A stretch of 64,000 nucleotides of DNA from Carettochelys insculpta (Eukaryota > Chordata > Testudines > Carettochelyidae), in NCBI RefSeq assembly GCF_033958435.1, contig NC_134142.1:100566001-100630000 (forward strand), in the 5' to 3' direction. The position numbers and the translations under genes are program-made. The notes under the pieces were generated by a model. It did no database searches, was not told the origin of the DNA, and was given only the letters and a program-made list of their open reading frames with translations. Numbering within the stretch: the stretch's first letter is position 1; each line of letters starts with the position of its first letter. Shown here one piece after another: positions 24,301 to 35,721 of the stretch.

Positions 24301-25542
24301 TATGTGCACAAAATATAATTTTAATCTAGCTGGTTTAAAATGGACTTTTGCAATTTTACATCCCTATTTTGTTAACTATTTTGAAATTTTGTTATAGTTT
24401 TTAGTGTTACCTTTTTCCACAGTGAGGTAATATTTCATTTTCGTACAGCTGACATAATCATTATGTAATTCAAAGTTAAGTACCTGAAAATCTAACTCTG
24501 AAGTACAAACGTGGGTTCTTATTTAGGATTTTGAGCAAGAAGTCTGTATTTATTCTAATATATCACTCAAGTTTCACTTTTGGAACACACGAGGGCACTA
24601 CCGTTCTAAACTGGGGATAGCTATCTCAAGCAGAAGTTTATGAATTGTGATAAACACAGATAATGATCAATCAAAGTCTAAGAAACACAATTCTGATATT
24701 ACAGGCTGAGTTCTGTCATTTGTCTCAATATTACAATTTGAAAACTCAGCCTTACTGACTACATTTTTATACTTTATCCTCGCCAGCCTCCACACACAAT
24801 GAACCTTTGTAATATCCAGGATAAAAAAGACAAGAATGGTGAATGTTCATTTTCCTAAGTGTGAAGAACTAGAATAACATTATCAGCACAGGAATGCACT
24901 ACCATTGAATTTCAGGGCTAGATGCAAGTGATCAGCATCTTTCAGGATTTGACCCTCTATTTGTAAACGTGAGACAGACAGACAGCAGCACCACATTATG
25001 TTCTTCTTTGTTTGGCGGTCAAAAGCAGACCTGGTTTGTCTGAAATTAATCTTTTCAAAGGCACCGAGTAATAGCACTGCAAGCTAAAGCGATTTAAACT
25101 TCTTCTGGACTTTATTGATCTTGTTAACCACACATGCATCAAATAAGCTGAACATTTTTCAGCCATGCAGTAGGTTAGTGCACTAGACTTTCATCTCTAA
25201 GGAAGAGAGTTAAACTGCTGGCTTAGGGCTAAAGCAAAATGAAATTGGTTGTGTTCCTCCAAGCCTGACTCGGTATTTTCCTCATATTAAGAAGAGATAA
25301 CTGGCAGTGCCTGCTTATGAGACATTTGAGGCTGGAAGATTCGGGGGTGGTTTATAATTCAAATACATTGGAAAGGTTTTCAGGACTGTTTCATTACGCT
25401 AACGCTAATGAATAGTTTTAGTTTCTCACTCAAATGGAGACGATAATCTGCCCATACATCTTAAAAAAAGGTAAGAATGTTTGTCATACTGACTAAAATT
25501 TAAATATATCCACATGTACCTGCAGCTTGTAAGCTACACAAA
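24301..25542. other. No gene seen
   Basis: AT-rich non-coding sequence. Open frames are short and unrecognisable. Confidence 0.5.
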
Positions 25543-26224
25543 AGCTGCATCTACACGTGCACGCTACTTCGAAGTAGCGGCACCAACTTCGAAATAGCGC
25601 CCGTCACGTCTACACGCGTCGGGTGCTATTTCGAAGTTAACTTCGACATTAGGCGGCGAGACGTCGAAGTTGCTAACCTCATGAGGAGATAGGAATAGCA
25701 CCCTACTTCGACGTTGAACGTCGAAGTAGGGACAGTGTAGACGATCCGCGTCCCGCAACGTCGAAATTGCCGGGTCCTCCATGGCAGCCATCAGCTGGGG
25801 GGTTGAGAGACGCTGTCTCTCCAGCCCGTGCGGGGCTCTATGGTCACCGTGTGCAGCAGCCCTTAGCCCAGGGCTTCTGGCTGCTGCTGCTGCAGCGGGG
25901 GATTCATGCTGCATGCACAGGGTCTGCAACTCGTTGTCGGCTCTGTGTATCTTGTGCTGTTTAGTGCAAGTGTGTCTGGGAGGGGCCCTTTAAGGGAGCG
26001 GCTGGCTGTTGAGTCCGCCCTGTGACCCTGTCTGCAGCTGTGCCTGGCATCCTTATTTCGATGTGTGCTACTGTGGCGTGTAGACGTTCCCTCGCTGCGC
26101 CTATTTCGATGTGGTGCTGCGCAACGTCGATGTTGAACATCGACGTTGCCAGCCCTGGAGGACGTGTAGACGTTATTCATCGAAATAGGCTACTTCGATG
26201 TAGGCTTCACGTGTAGACGTAGCC
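25543..26224 (+). mobile_element. Harbinger-type MITE, family A copy 3
   Basis: 682 bp, flanked by AAA on both sides (25540-25542 and 26225-26227). The motif CGTGTAGACG, on either strand and with small variants, occurs at 25550, 25607, 25735, 26077, 26163 and 26210. The terminal sequence is therefore reiterated through the interior. The palindrome AACTTCGAAATAGCGC...GCTATTTCGAAGTT lies near 25585-25640. Two overlapping minus-strand frames are open: 105 codons (25863-26180) and 121 codons (25564-25929). Neither resembles a known protein. A CTG/CAG run (about 25880-25896) lies in their overlap. Confidence 0.88.
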
Positions 26225-26402
26225 AAAGAGTGATATCCCTCCTAGTCCTTTCAGGCCAATTACAGTTACAGAAATTTGTCCCAAGAATTGGCATGGGAGT
26301 TCTTGATTGTGCTGTTCAGTAGTGAAAGGTCAGTCGGCCTTCACTGTACTTTATAAGCCTAATTTTAGAGATTCTTAAAAGCAGCAAGTTTTTACCCCAA
26401 CA

Positions 26403-26542
26403 GAGTTTCTCTCTCTCTATCTTTCTCTGTGTGTGTGCGTGCGTGTGTGCAATGTCTACTGCCTTCAATCACTATTTCACTTCAGTGGGCTTTAGTTTAG
26501 GTTTCACTCACTCATTTTATCTATTTATGTTTGCGTGCGCGT

Positions 26543-26575
<33 letters not shown>
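26403..26575. repeat. Simple-repeat cluster, (CT)n/(GT)n and (CA)n
   Basis: CTCTCTCTCT and GTGTGTGTGCGTGCGTGTGTG at about 26408-26450. A (CA)n run of about 15 units at 26544-26574 is preceded by GCGTGCGCGTG. Alternating purine-pyrimidine DNA of this kind can adopt Z-form. The frame reading HTHTHTH is an artefact. Confidence 0.9.
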
Positions 26576-26576
<1 letters not shown>

Positions 26577-26744
26577 GTTCTCTTCCCTTTTAACTACAGT
26601 GGACTTATTACAATAGTATTGCATTAAACATTTGCATGTAAGAGTGCACCACTATATGCGTATATTCATATGTAGAATATTCCTGAGACAAATACATATT
26701 ATTGCTTCTAATAACCATATGCTTATTCACATATCTTACATATA

Positions 26745-27209
26745 GGCTGCATCTATACTAGCAAGTTCTTTCAAAAGATACCTAAAGAACACTTTATCAT
26801 TGTTTTCGAAAAAAGGGGGCTCATTTAAAAGACCCTGCAGAGCATCTACACACAGAAAGAGTTCTTTCGAAAGTAAATCAAAAGAATGCGAAGTTCTTTT
26901 CAAAATTGCTCTTCCTTCTCTGTTTCAGGAAGAACAACCCCTTTTGAAAGCTTCTTTCCAAAGAAAACATGTGTAGATGCTCCACAGGCCCTTCTTTTTG
27001 ACAGAGCAGTCCTCATGGGGCCTGATATTTTGGTCCCTGGCCCATTCTTTCGAAAGAGCAGGGGTTGTGTGGATGCTCTCTTTCAAAACAGCAGATACTC
27101 TTGTGATCTGCTTTGCTGTGTGTGGATACACTCTTTCAAAAGAAGTTGGTTTGGAACAGATCTTCTGGAAGGGCTTCTTTCGAAAGATCTCTGTAGTGTA
27201 GACATAGCA
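26745..27209 (+). mobile_element. TTTCGAAA-rich MITE, family B copy 1
   Basis: Starts GGCTGCATCTATACTAGCA and ends TGTAGTGTAGACATAGCA, inverted ends of Harbinger style. The interior is full of TTCTTTCGAAAG variants and of spaced CATCTACACA/TGTGTGGATG repeats. It is homologous to 60261-60690 in inverted orientation. Flanking bases (ATA left, GTA right) do not give a clean duplication. Open frames across it arise from the repeated TTTC/GAAAG units. Confidence 0.75.
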
Positions 27210-30159
27210 GTATATTCTATATCTCTACTGATAACCTGTTGTCAAGGTATCCTGCACAGTGCCCACTAAAGTCATCAGAAGGATCACCATTGACTTCTAT
27301 AGCTACCGAATGGGACACCATACATTTAACTTGCATCTCTCCCGAAAGAATATCCAGAAAGCTGACCATGATTAGCAGTAGTATTTTGTGGGATTTAATC
27401 TTTCTTTAAATCAGATGGAAAATATCTAGCCAAATAATGAAAAACATGATTTAATTAATTTCTCCTAGATAATTTGTTAAGTAAACATTCTCTATTCCAT
27501 TCCCATTGTCGAAATCAATATTTGAACAATCTACTTTTTTCTAATATGTTTGTTCACTGCTCCTTGTCTTCCTTCCTCTCGTCATTTTTTTCTTCTCATT
27601 CATACGGTATCTTTTTCCACAGGACACCATGTTTTAAAGTAGTCTGTAAAATAAATTAACAGTAACACTGTGCCCAGTCCTGCAATATTCACTCAAGTAA
27701 AACTCTCATCAAAGTGAATGGGAGCTTTGTGCATGAAAGCACTGTGCAATTTAGCCCAGTCATTTTAAATCACATATCTGTTTGCCTTCAAATGCAGTGA
27801 AGAAGTAAATTATTTACTGTGAACAAATGTCTGTTTAGCCTGCGGTTGACTTTAACTGTAATCTATTATACCCAGTGGCAGAGCAATGGGAATGTGCTGA
27901 TTATGTACTTCCCACCCCAGAAGGCCTGGGTTTTGTCATATACTTCAGTGGGAGAAATATCTGGAGGTTAGAGCAACCAGTACAACAAGAAGGTTGCTGT
28001 TTCCTCAGTAATGTTACATGGAGCATGCTTTACCACATTTGACACAACCTGCTTTTGCCACATCTATACACTGGAGGCTGAGTCCTGAAATGTTTAGTCC
28101 TTACGCAGGCAAAAATCCCCAACAGGCCAAAATTTTGGCTCATCTGTTTGTGATATTTATCCAGTCATTCAGGTTTGGCTTTTTTTTTGTGTGTGACCGT
28201 CTGGATTCCTCAAGAACGTGTATGTGTGTATATATCACTAACGTAATTTATCATCTTTATTTCATAATGTGATTTTAATATAGATTATAATTCATAGTTT
28301 AATAGGCTTCATTGTGTCTGAGTATATTTATTTGTGGTTTACCTTTATTGGATTGCAAGTCTCCTTTTAACATTCCGTCGAGGATGAGATAGTATCAGGG
28401 AAAAAGCTACCCTTTCGCATCCAGCTCATGAGTTCATATCCAGCTGGGGGCAACAATGATATTATATGATGCTGCTTTTAGGGCCAGTGTGAAATTAACC
28501 AGTAATTTTAGTCCTATTCTATATAGGCATCCTGATCAGAAAAAATGCCATGTTTCCTCAGTTGGCACCTTTCAGCTGTAAGCAGAGGCTGCCAATCACA
28601 GCGGGAGATGGAGTCAAAGCACCTGATCCTGTGAAGTGATAAGTACCTCTTGTAAATGTGCTCAGCACCACACAAGATCAGGCCTGAAATGACCCTACCG
28701 TCTCTGTAGGTCACTTTGGCAACACATTAGTGGAAGTTTTCCTGTCAGGTGTGTGCTCATGATTCAAAAGCAGATTCAAATGCTGCTCAGCTGATCAGTA
28801 GAGTGTTCACAGCTGGGTTTTTGGTTTCTACTGGTGGCACCCTTTTGCACATGCCTCGGTGCATATTAACATTTATTCTGCACAAGTAGGGGAAAAAACA
28901 GCATATGTATTGGAAAAGATTAGAGGGAACATTGACTAGAAATGCTGAGAAGCTGACACTTTTAGACCACGGGCCAGATACTCAGCTGGTGTAACACAAC
29001 AAAACTTCTTAGTCTACTAGGGAGCTACACTCATTTATTCAAAGGGAGACTTCTGAGGGTTTATTCTCCCATTGCAGGATATTGAAGTCATGGGAGTTAC
29101 ATGTGTCCTTTTGCAGGAGACTAGGGGCCCCAGGCTTTTAATCTGGGACCTTTCACAAGTATTAAATTCATGTAAAACATCACAAAAGAAAACAAATCCA
29201 ATGAAAAGTTCTTTTTAAAAACAAAGATAGTAGCATAATACAAGCCGCTCCTTGCTAAGAGTTTAACATTTTAAGCATGCCACTTTCCAGCCTAGGTATA
29301 TAAAACACAAAAATCAGAAAAGAATTGGCAATAATCTGGCAAGGAATGAGATGTTATGTAGGAATTGTCAAAGAATGAAAAGAATAATGATGAAACCAAG
29401 TACTGCAAAAGGAATGAAAGAGACTACATCATGCAAAGATGAGCTAATTTAATAAGAAAACTAAAGAAACTACCCTCTCGCTCTCCGGCGTGCTTATAAA
29501 CATACATATAAATAAACATTCAGGTCTCAGTTGTACAGTTGTAATTGTGGAATTACTGCATCTGGCCTTTCTTCTGTAACCATGTTTATACCGCATATGA
29601 CTAACAAAGTAATCACATCAGCTGCTAGAAAGTAATGAATAAGTCAGTAAAAGTAAAAATAATAAAAAATTAAAAATCAGGGTGAAAATTGGCATTCAGT
29701 AAATGGCATTATACATCTGACCACTAAAACTTCACATAATATATATTACCCATGCAATTTACATAGTATTTCAGTAAAATAAAAACCCATGCAAAGTTTC
29801 AGATGAGTATTCAGCAATAAACTTTGCTGAAGCCCTGAAATAGCTTTAAATAGTCTATGAGACATTCTTCACTATGAGACTCTCTTATGTACAGAAAAGC
29901 AAATCTGTTTTTTAAGCAAAAACAAGAGATTCCAAAATTTTATGTTAATGCAATGAATGGTCAGATTATCCCAAATATTCCAGATCTTAAAGTGTTTAAT
30001 GTTTTAAGAACTACAGCAGCACTAAATCGTAGGAAATAATCAGGCCGCTGGGCAAGGTGGGGGTCATCTCTGAGCCCCCAGAAGGGTTGGGGTCTTGAGC
30101 AGAAGGGATGGGGTTGGAAGCTAGTCTCCCCAGTGATGGCTTTCAGCACCATGTGGAGC
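27210..30159. other. No gene seen
   Basis: Long AT-rich stretch. At 27675-27760 CCCAGTCCTGCAATATTCAC and AATGGGAGCTTTGTGCATGA look like a decayed palindromic repeat. At 28540-28725 (minus) a GATCAGGTGCTTTGAC-like fragment may be another old repeat. No exon-like frame or RNA gene was recognised. Confidence 0.45.
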
Positions 30160-30305
30160 ATGTTGTGCAGGTCCCTGGCAGTGATTTAAAGGGTCAAGGG
30201 TTCTGGCCACTGCAATTGCAGTGGCGACAGTCAGGAACCACAGGTCTTTTTGAACCACAAGGTCCCAGGGCAAGTTGCTCTCCTCCCACACCCCACTGGA
30301 GATGA
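30160..30305. repeat. GC-rich dispersed repeat fragment
   Basis: CAGTGATTTAAAGGGTCAAG followed by TTCTGGCCACTGCAATTGCA resembles the GGCCCAGTG-TTTCAAAGG core at 3690-3930 and 7735-7930. Confidence 0.45.
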
Positions 30306-32060
30306 TTAGGTCTTTAAGGTGCTATACCTTTAACTCATAAACCATGGAAAGCAAATACAGTCATGGTTCCTTTTTACTATATCACATTAATCATACACAA
30401 CAATAAATTAGTGAGTGATGGTTTGGGAGCTTGTTTAATATCAGCCTGACTGTACTCTCATGTATCAGTTTATAGAGTGTAACATGAGTGATTTCAGTGG
30501 AACAACATAACCACCAATATATCCAAAAAGAGAGACAGAGCTACTTTTGTCCTTCCATTTTCAATTTTTGCATCACATCCAGGGAAACATTCTTCTCCCT
30601 TTTTAAAACAGGCTGAGTTCCCCCTTTCCTGTGTATACCCTGTTGTTTCAGTCACAATTAGCAAATGACACATTTCAAGCAAATAAAAATAGTGACTGAT
30701 AAATACAAAGTTTTACAAACTAAGATCCAACACACGTATATTTTGTGCAGTATAAGAAACCATCTGAGATGCAGAGATGGCCATATTGGAACATACATTC
30801 AAATCCTATAATCCATTTGTGCTCAACTATTTCCAGTGGTAAGAATCAAGCACTAACAAACAGACTAACCCTTCTGACCTTAGTATAAAAGATAAGGTGA
30901 ACTGCAAACAAATGTAAAAATTCCATCTACCTCATCAACATGCTCAAAATGCCATCTATAGCCAGATCAAGGGGAAGAGGAGAAAAACCAGAAAACTATC
31001 CCTGAAAAACCATCTCCTGTGACCAAACATCCCAGCAGCAGGATAAAAGAAGGTGCCATATCAATTTCATTTCCATTCATCATTGTTAAGGGTGAATTTC
31101 AGAAAGTTTCATTGCCCATTAATACTCAAATCATAAGCAGCTGCACATGATATAGTTTCGAATGTAGTTGCATAACATTTATTTCCCTGGAGCTTTGTCC
31201 TTAAGCTGTAGACTGACAGGCATCAACAAAATCCAGCCTTCTCTTTAAAGAAGCCCAGAGAGAATTTTTTACATTTAGCAGCTGAACCAAACTTCACAAA
31301 GGCACCCGAAAAGAATTGGTAAAAGGTTAGGATAGATTGACTGTTTCCAAACTGGAATACTAATGATGATCTTTAATGAAGCCTGACAGTACAATCTGTT
31401 TCTTATTGTTCCCTAAGTGCTGGCTACTGATCATGTTCACTGGCTTTAGGTGATGGGGACAGACAGGGACAAATGGGCCCTGCTGGTGAGCAGGACTGTG
31501 CACAGCTGATCTTTCAACAAGGATTAAATTAATTAAAATGATTCTCACATCAGAAGAATCAATCTTTTTATTTGTTATCATCATATTGCTTATTAATTTT
31601 GAATGATGACTAATTGGTACCATTGCTGCTTGGGTCATCTGGCTTGGTAATCTTTTTAGAATGCAGCAAAGAATGAATAATTTTAATAGCACCGGCTGAC
31701 AGCAAGGAAGCTGAAGGTGGGAAACAGCCACCAAGTCTATTTAGTACTTCCAAAAGGGTAAACTGTGTAAGCAGAGACAATGAAAAAGAATGTTCTGAAT
31801 GTTAAATTCTTCTGGAAGAAAGAAATAAAATCAGCCTGATCTTTAGAGGGTGTACTTCTACTGTTTAATTTCACACAACATGCAGCTTCATAAATAAAAG
31901 TGTAAATTCAGTCTTCTTCTTACAAGAATAGCCTCCATCAGAAGTATTATAAGTTATTTTCCCCAGCCTCTTCCTCAAACTACACCGAGCTGTAACCCAG
32001 ATACTGAAGGGTGGGTAGCCTATTACTCTAGATAGGAAAACACTACAATATACAATTATC
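30306..32060. other. No gene seen
   Basis: AT-rich non-coding sequence. The 124-codon minus-strand frame at 31360-31734 has no recognisable domain and is likely fortuitous. Confidence 0.5.
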
Positions 32061-32570
32061 ATTTATGGTCAGGGCCATCGAAGGGGCAGACAAAGGGCAG
32101 CAGTTTTCCAGCCTCCTTATATTGCTGCCAGAGCCCCACACGTTGGCTCACCAATGGCAGCAGCAGAAGCCAGAACTTCGGCCCTTTGAAATGCTGTGGC
32201 AGTACTGGTCTGGCTGTGAGCAGCTGTTGAGGGGTATGGGGGGCAGCATTGTGGAGCAGGTGGTGCTGAGGACTGACTGCCCTTGGCCCTGCTCTGCCTT
32301 TTCTGCTCTTGGCCCCACCTCTTCCAGGGCATGGAGCTGGCCCCCCTCCCATTTTGCCCCAGGCAGCTGTGGGTACCACTGCCCACATATCATAGTCTTA
32401 GGAGTGCTGAGGGTTGGGTTGTGGGGGCACAGCGTGATCCAGGTGGTGCTGAAGGCAGGCTTCACCTAACCCTGCCTCTCATACTCAAAGCCTCACGTCT
32501 TCTGAGTAGGTCAGCCAAGTCCCCGCCTCATTGTCTGGGACCCAGAGAAGTCTGTTGCCCGTTCTGCTTG
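32061..32570. repeat. GC-rich dispersed repeat
   Basis: Contains GGGGCAGACAAAGGGCAGCAG, then TTCGGCCCTTTGAAATGCTG and CTGAGGGTTGGGTTGTGGGG. It is related to the unit at 3690-3930. Overlapping open frames on both strands (up to 134 codons) are compositional. Confidence 0.45.
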
Positions 32571-32889
32571 TAGTATAGATTACTAGAGTAACATTTTAAT
32601 CATGTTCCTTGTTTCTAGGGTCTTGGCTGCACTAGGCATTTTTCCTGCCTAATGTTTCCACCATTGCTATCATAGTTCAACTCCACCAAGATAGTGAAGG
32701 TGCTACTCGTAAGTCTAGAGCCACCAGACACAACTTCTCTGCAGTCCTAGGCTATGTCTAGACTACAGGGTTTTGTCAACAAAATGGCTGTTTTGTTGGC
32801 AAAACACACAGAGTGTTTAGATTGTGATGTGCATTCTGGCAATGCTGCTCAGGGTCCCACCCCACCTCCGGTTCACTGCCTCCCACCCC

Positions 32890-34371
32890 CTTAACATCAG
32901 TTTAACATCAGTACCAGGCAAATTAGTAGAAACACTAGTAAAGAATAAAATTGCAAGGCACGTAGAAGAGCACGAATTGTTGGGCAAAAGTCAGCATGGT
33001 TTCTGCAGAGGGAAGTCGTGTCTAACTAATCTATTAGAATTCTTTGAAGGGGTTAATAAACATGCGGACAAGGGGCACCCAGTGGACATAATATACTTAG
33101 ATTTCCAGAAAGCCTTTGACACGGTCCCACACCAAAGGCTTTTATGTAAATTAGGTGGTCATGGGATAGGAGGAAAGATCCTTTCATGGATCGGGAATTG
33201 GTTAAAAGACAGAAAACAAAGGGTGGGAATAAATGGTAAATTTTCACAATGGAGGAGGGTAACTAGTGGTGTTCCCCAGGGGTCAGTCCTGGGACCGATC
33301 CTGTTCAACTTGTTCATCAATGATCTAGAAAATGAGGTAAGCAGTGAGGTGGCAAAGTTTGCAGATGACACCAAGTTGTTCAGGACAGTCAAAACCAAAA
33401 CAGATTGTGAAGAACTACAAAAAGATCTCAGCAAACTGAGTGATTGGGCAGCAAAATGGCAAATGAAATTTAATGTGGGTAAGTGTAAGGTAATGCATGT
33501 TGGAAAAAATAACCCAAATTACACGTACTACATGATGGGGTCAAATTAGCTACGACAGATCAGGAAAGGGATCTTGGAGTTATAGTGGATAGTTCTCTGA
33601 AGACATCCACGCAGTGTGCAGCGGCAGTTAGTAAGGCAAATAGGATGTTAGGAATTATTAAAAAAGGGATCGATAATAAGACAAAAGATATCATACTTCC
33701 CCTATATAAAACTATGGTACGCCCACATCTTGAGTACTGCATGCAGATGTGGTCTCCTCACCTCAAAAAAGATATATTGGCATTAGAAAAGGTCCAGAAA
33801 AGGGCGACTAAGATGATTAGGGGCTTGGAACGGGTCCCATATGGGGAGAGGCTAGAGAGACTGGGACTTTTCAGTTTGGAAAAGAGGCGATTGAGGGGCG
33901 ATATGATAGAGGTATATAAAATCATGAATGGTGTGGAGAAAGTGAATATAGAAAAATTATTTACCTTTTCCCATAATACAAGTACTAGGGGACACCAAAT
34001 GAAATTGATGGGTAGTAGGTTCAAAACTAATAAAAGGAAATTTTTCTTCACACAGCGCACAGTCAACCTGTGGAACTCCTTGCCCGAGGAGGCTGTGAAG
34101 GCCAGGACTCTATTAGTGTTTAAAAAAGAGCTTGATAAATTTTTGCAGGTTAGGTCCATAAATGGCTATTAGCCAGGGATAAAGTATGGTGCCCTAGCCT
34201 TCAGAACAAGGGCAGGAGATGGATGGCAGGAGATAAATCACTTGATCATTGTCTTCTGTTCTCCTTCTCTGGGGCACCTGGCATTGGCCACCGTCGGCAG
34301 ATGGGATGCTGGGCTGGATGGACCTTTGGTCTGACCCAGTATGGCCATTCTTATGTTCTTATGTTCTTATG
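32890..34371 (+). mobile_element. CR1 non-LTR retroposon, 5' truncated
   Basis: Starts at about AACATCAGTACCAGGCAAAT, inside the reverse transcriptase. It ends with the CR1 signature GACCCAGTATGGCCATTCTT and ATG/TTCTT octamer repeats (about 34347-34371). Length is about 1.48 kb. It lies wholly within the Harbinger element at 32750-35721, so it inserted later. The coding region is almost open. CR1 usually makes no clear target duplication, and none was seen; an 11-base AACATCAGTTT near-duplication sits at the left junction. Confidence 0.92.
32893..34172 (+). pseudogene. CR1 reverse transcriptase, one frameshift
   Basis: The protein would nick and reverse-transcribe at the target. Only the polymerase half and C-terminus remain; the endonuclease is lost by 5' truncation. 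Motifs present: SQHGFCRGKSCLTNLLEFFE, IIYLDFQKAFDTVPHQRLL (motif A Asp kept), GVPQGSVLGPILFNLFINDL and KFADDTKLF (the xADD catalytic box kept). The first open frame stops at 33549 because one base is missing near 33543-33546. The next frame (to 34172) carries [19 protein letters not shown] and [20 protein letters not shown], the usual CR1 C-terminus. The first 23 or so codons of the open frame starting at 32824 come from Harbinger DNA and only join by chance. Confidence 0.92.
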
Positions 34372-34599
34372 CTTTGAGATCCCCTGCCCCCTGTCCCAAG
34401 CCCCGCACTGTAAATAGTTCGAAGATGTTTGCACTAAGCTTTCTTGCAAATAGTTTTGTATTACACGGTTTTATTTGCACACATTTTTCCTTGTTTCATT
34501 AAAACAGTTATTCATTCATCACACCTGTGTCCCTCTTCTTTGTGCAGGGGTCAGGGAGAAGTGAGGGGGTGAAGGAAGGGGTTATGGTTGGGATGAGAT

Positions 34600-35467
34600 A
34601 GGGCTGTGGGCCCAAGTGCCCTGTTGGGGGTGCCCTGGGAGAAATTCTTCCTCAGGGCCTTGCAGATCTGGCAAATGGCAGTGTGCCCAGCAGCTCATCA
34701 GCACAATCCTCATGGTCAACAGACACCCCCAACCCTGGGAGAAAGGCCTCCCCGCTGCCCTCCACAATGTTGTGCAGGGCACAACACACCATCACAACTT
34801 GGTGAATGTTGTGCTCCCCCATATCCAAGTGGATGAGCAGGCCCCTGGAGCATGCCTTGAGGTGCACTCAGTCTGCATCCTAGCCCAGCTGAGGTTGCCC
34901 TTGAACAATGCCTGGCTGGGGTCTAGCTGGCCAGTTTAAGGTTTCATGAGCCATGGCATAAGGGGGCAGGCCGCATCAACCATGATGCCATGTGGCATCT
35001 GCATATCCCTGACCATGGTGGGGGGGAATATGTGCCCATCTCCAGCCTCTGGCACCGGTTGGAGTTTTGGAATGCATAGGCATCATGTGCCCAGCCCACT
35101 CACCCAACGTAAATGTCTATGAACTGGCCACTGTGGTTTACCAGAGCCTGCAGCAACATGGAGAAGTAGCCTTGTGGTTTGTGTATTTGGCTGTGGTATG
35201 CTCTGGGTCACGGATTGGGATATGGGCCCCTTCAATGGCTCTGAAGCAGTTCAGGAAGCCCAGGGCAGTGAATCTGGCCATGACTTCATCAACGTTTCCA
35301 AGACAGATGACCCTCCACAACAGGATCATATTGATGGCCATCACACCCTGCAGAGGGAGGGGACTGAACCCACACATCAGGGATTGGGGGAGGGCATCTG
35401 TGTCACCCACCAAAACATGAAGCCCTGTTCTAGCTGTGCTGTCCTTTAAGAAGGTAGGCATGCCCAC
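34600..35467 (-). pseudogene. Harbinger (HARBI1-like) transposase pseudogene
   Basis: The family's enzyme is a DDE nuclease that cuts element ends in the nucleus with a Myb-like partner. Visible on the minus strand are VICLGNVDEVMARFTALGF, LNCFRAIEGAHIPIRDPEH and YTNHKA. The second block corresponds to the canonical 'FPNC.GAIDGTHIPI' segment, with the first catalytic Asp replaced by Glu (IEG). Then, after a frameshift near 35150, come RDMQMPHGIMVDAACPLMPW and LMKP followed by a stop and TGQLDPSQA. The second catalytic Asp is retained in VDAACPL. The end is WGCLLTMRIVLMSC and CCTTLWRAAG-like fragments of the C-terminal helices. Stops and frame changes prevent expression. The neighbouring Harbinger remnant at 61.9-62.6 kb is a separate copy on the opposite strand. 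Confidence 0.85.
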
Positions 35468-35721
35468 AGCAGAGTCAGGAAGCGGGTATCTGGGAGGGTC
35501 TCTTTAAGGGCACATCTCACTGGGGCTTCCAGAAGGAACTGGTGATCTGTGACCCTGCCCTACATGGTTGCAGATGGCTGTTTTGCAATCCAGCTGTCCT
35601 GTCAACAGGGTGCATTACTCTTTTGATCTGCCTTGCAGTATGGACATGATCTGTAGACAGAAGTTTTGAAATCTTCTGACACCAACTTCTGCTGACAAAT
35701 CCCTGTAATCTGGAGATAGCC

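Larger units (their letters stand above)
32750..35721 (-). mobile_element. PIF/Harbinger transposon, dead, split by CR1
   Basis: The left end GGCTATGTCTAGACTACAGG and the right end ...TGTAATCTGGAGATAGCC are inverted. The flanks are CTA on both sides (32747-32749 and 35722-35724). Total length is 2972 bp, of which about 1480 bp is a later CR1 insertion, leaving an original element near 1.5 kb. The minus strand carries a decayed Harbinger transposase (34600-35467). Subterminal TTTTGTCAACAAAA and CTGCTGACAAATCCC sequences match the short element at 37619-38061, which is evidently its non-autonomous derivative. Confidence 0.87.

Noticed and set aside
25543..26224. Family A considered as hAT elements
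   Set aside because: No 8-bp duplication in any of the four copies; a 3-bp duplication is consistent in all.
26431..26616. Frame encoding a His-Thr repeat
   Set aside because: It translates the (CA)n microsatellite.
31360..31734. 124-codon minus-strand frame
   Set aside because: No domain, no exon signals and no repeat family; the length is compatible with chance in 64 kb.
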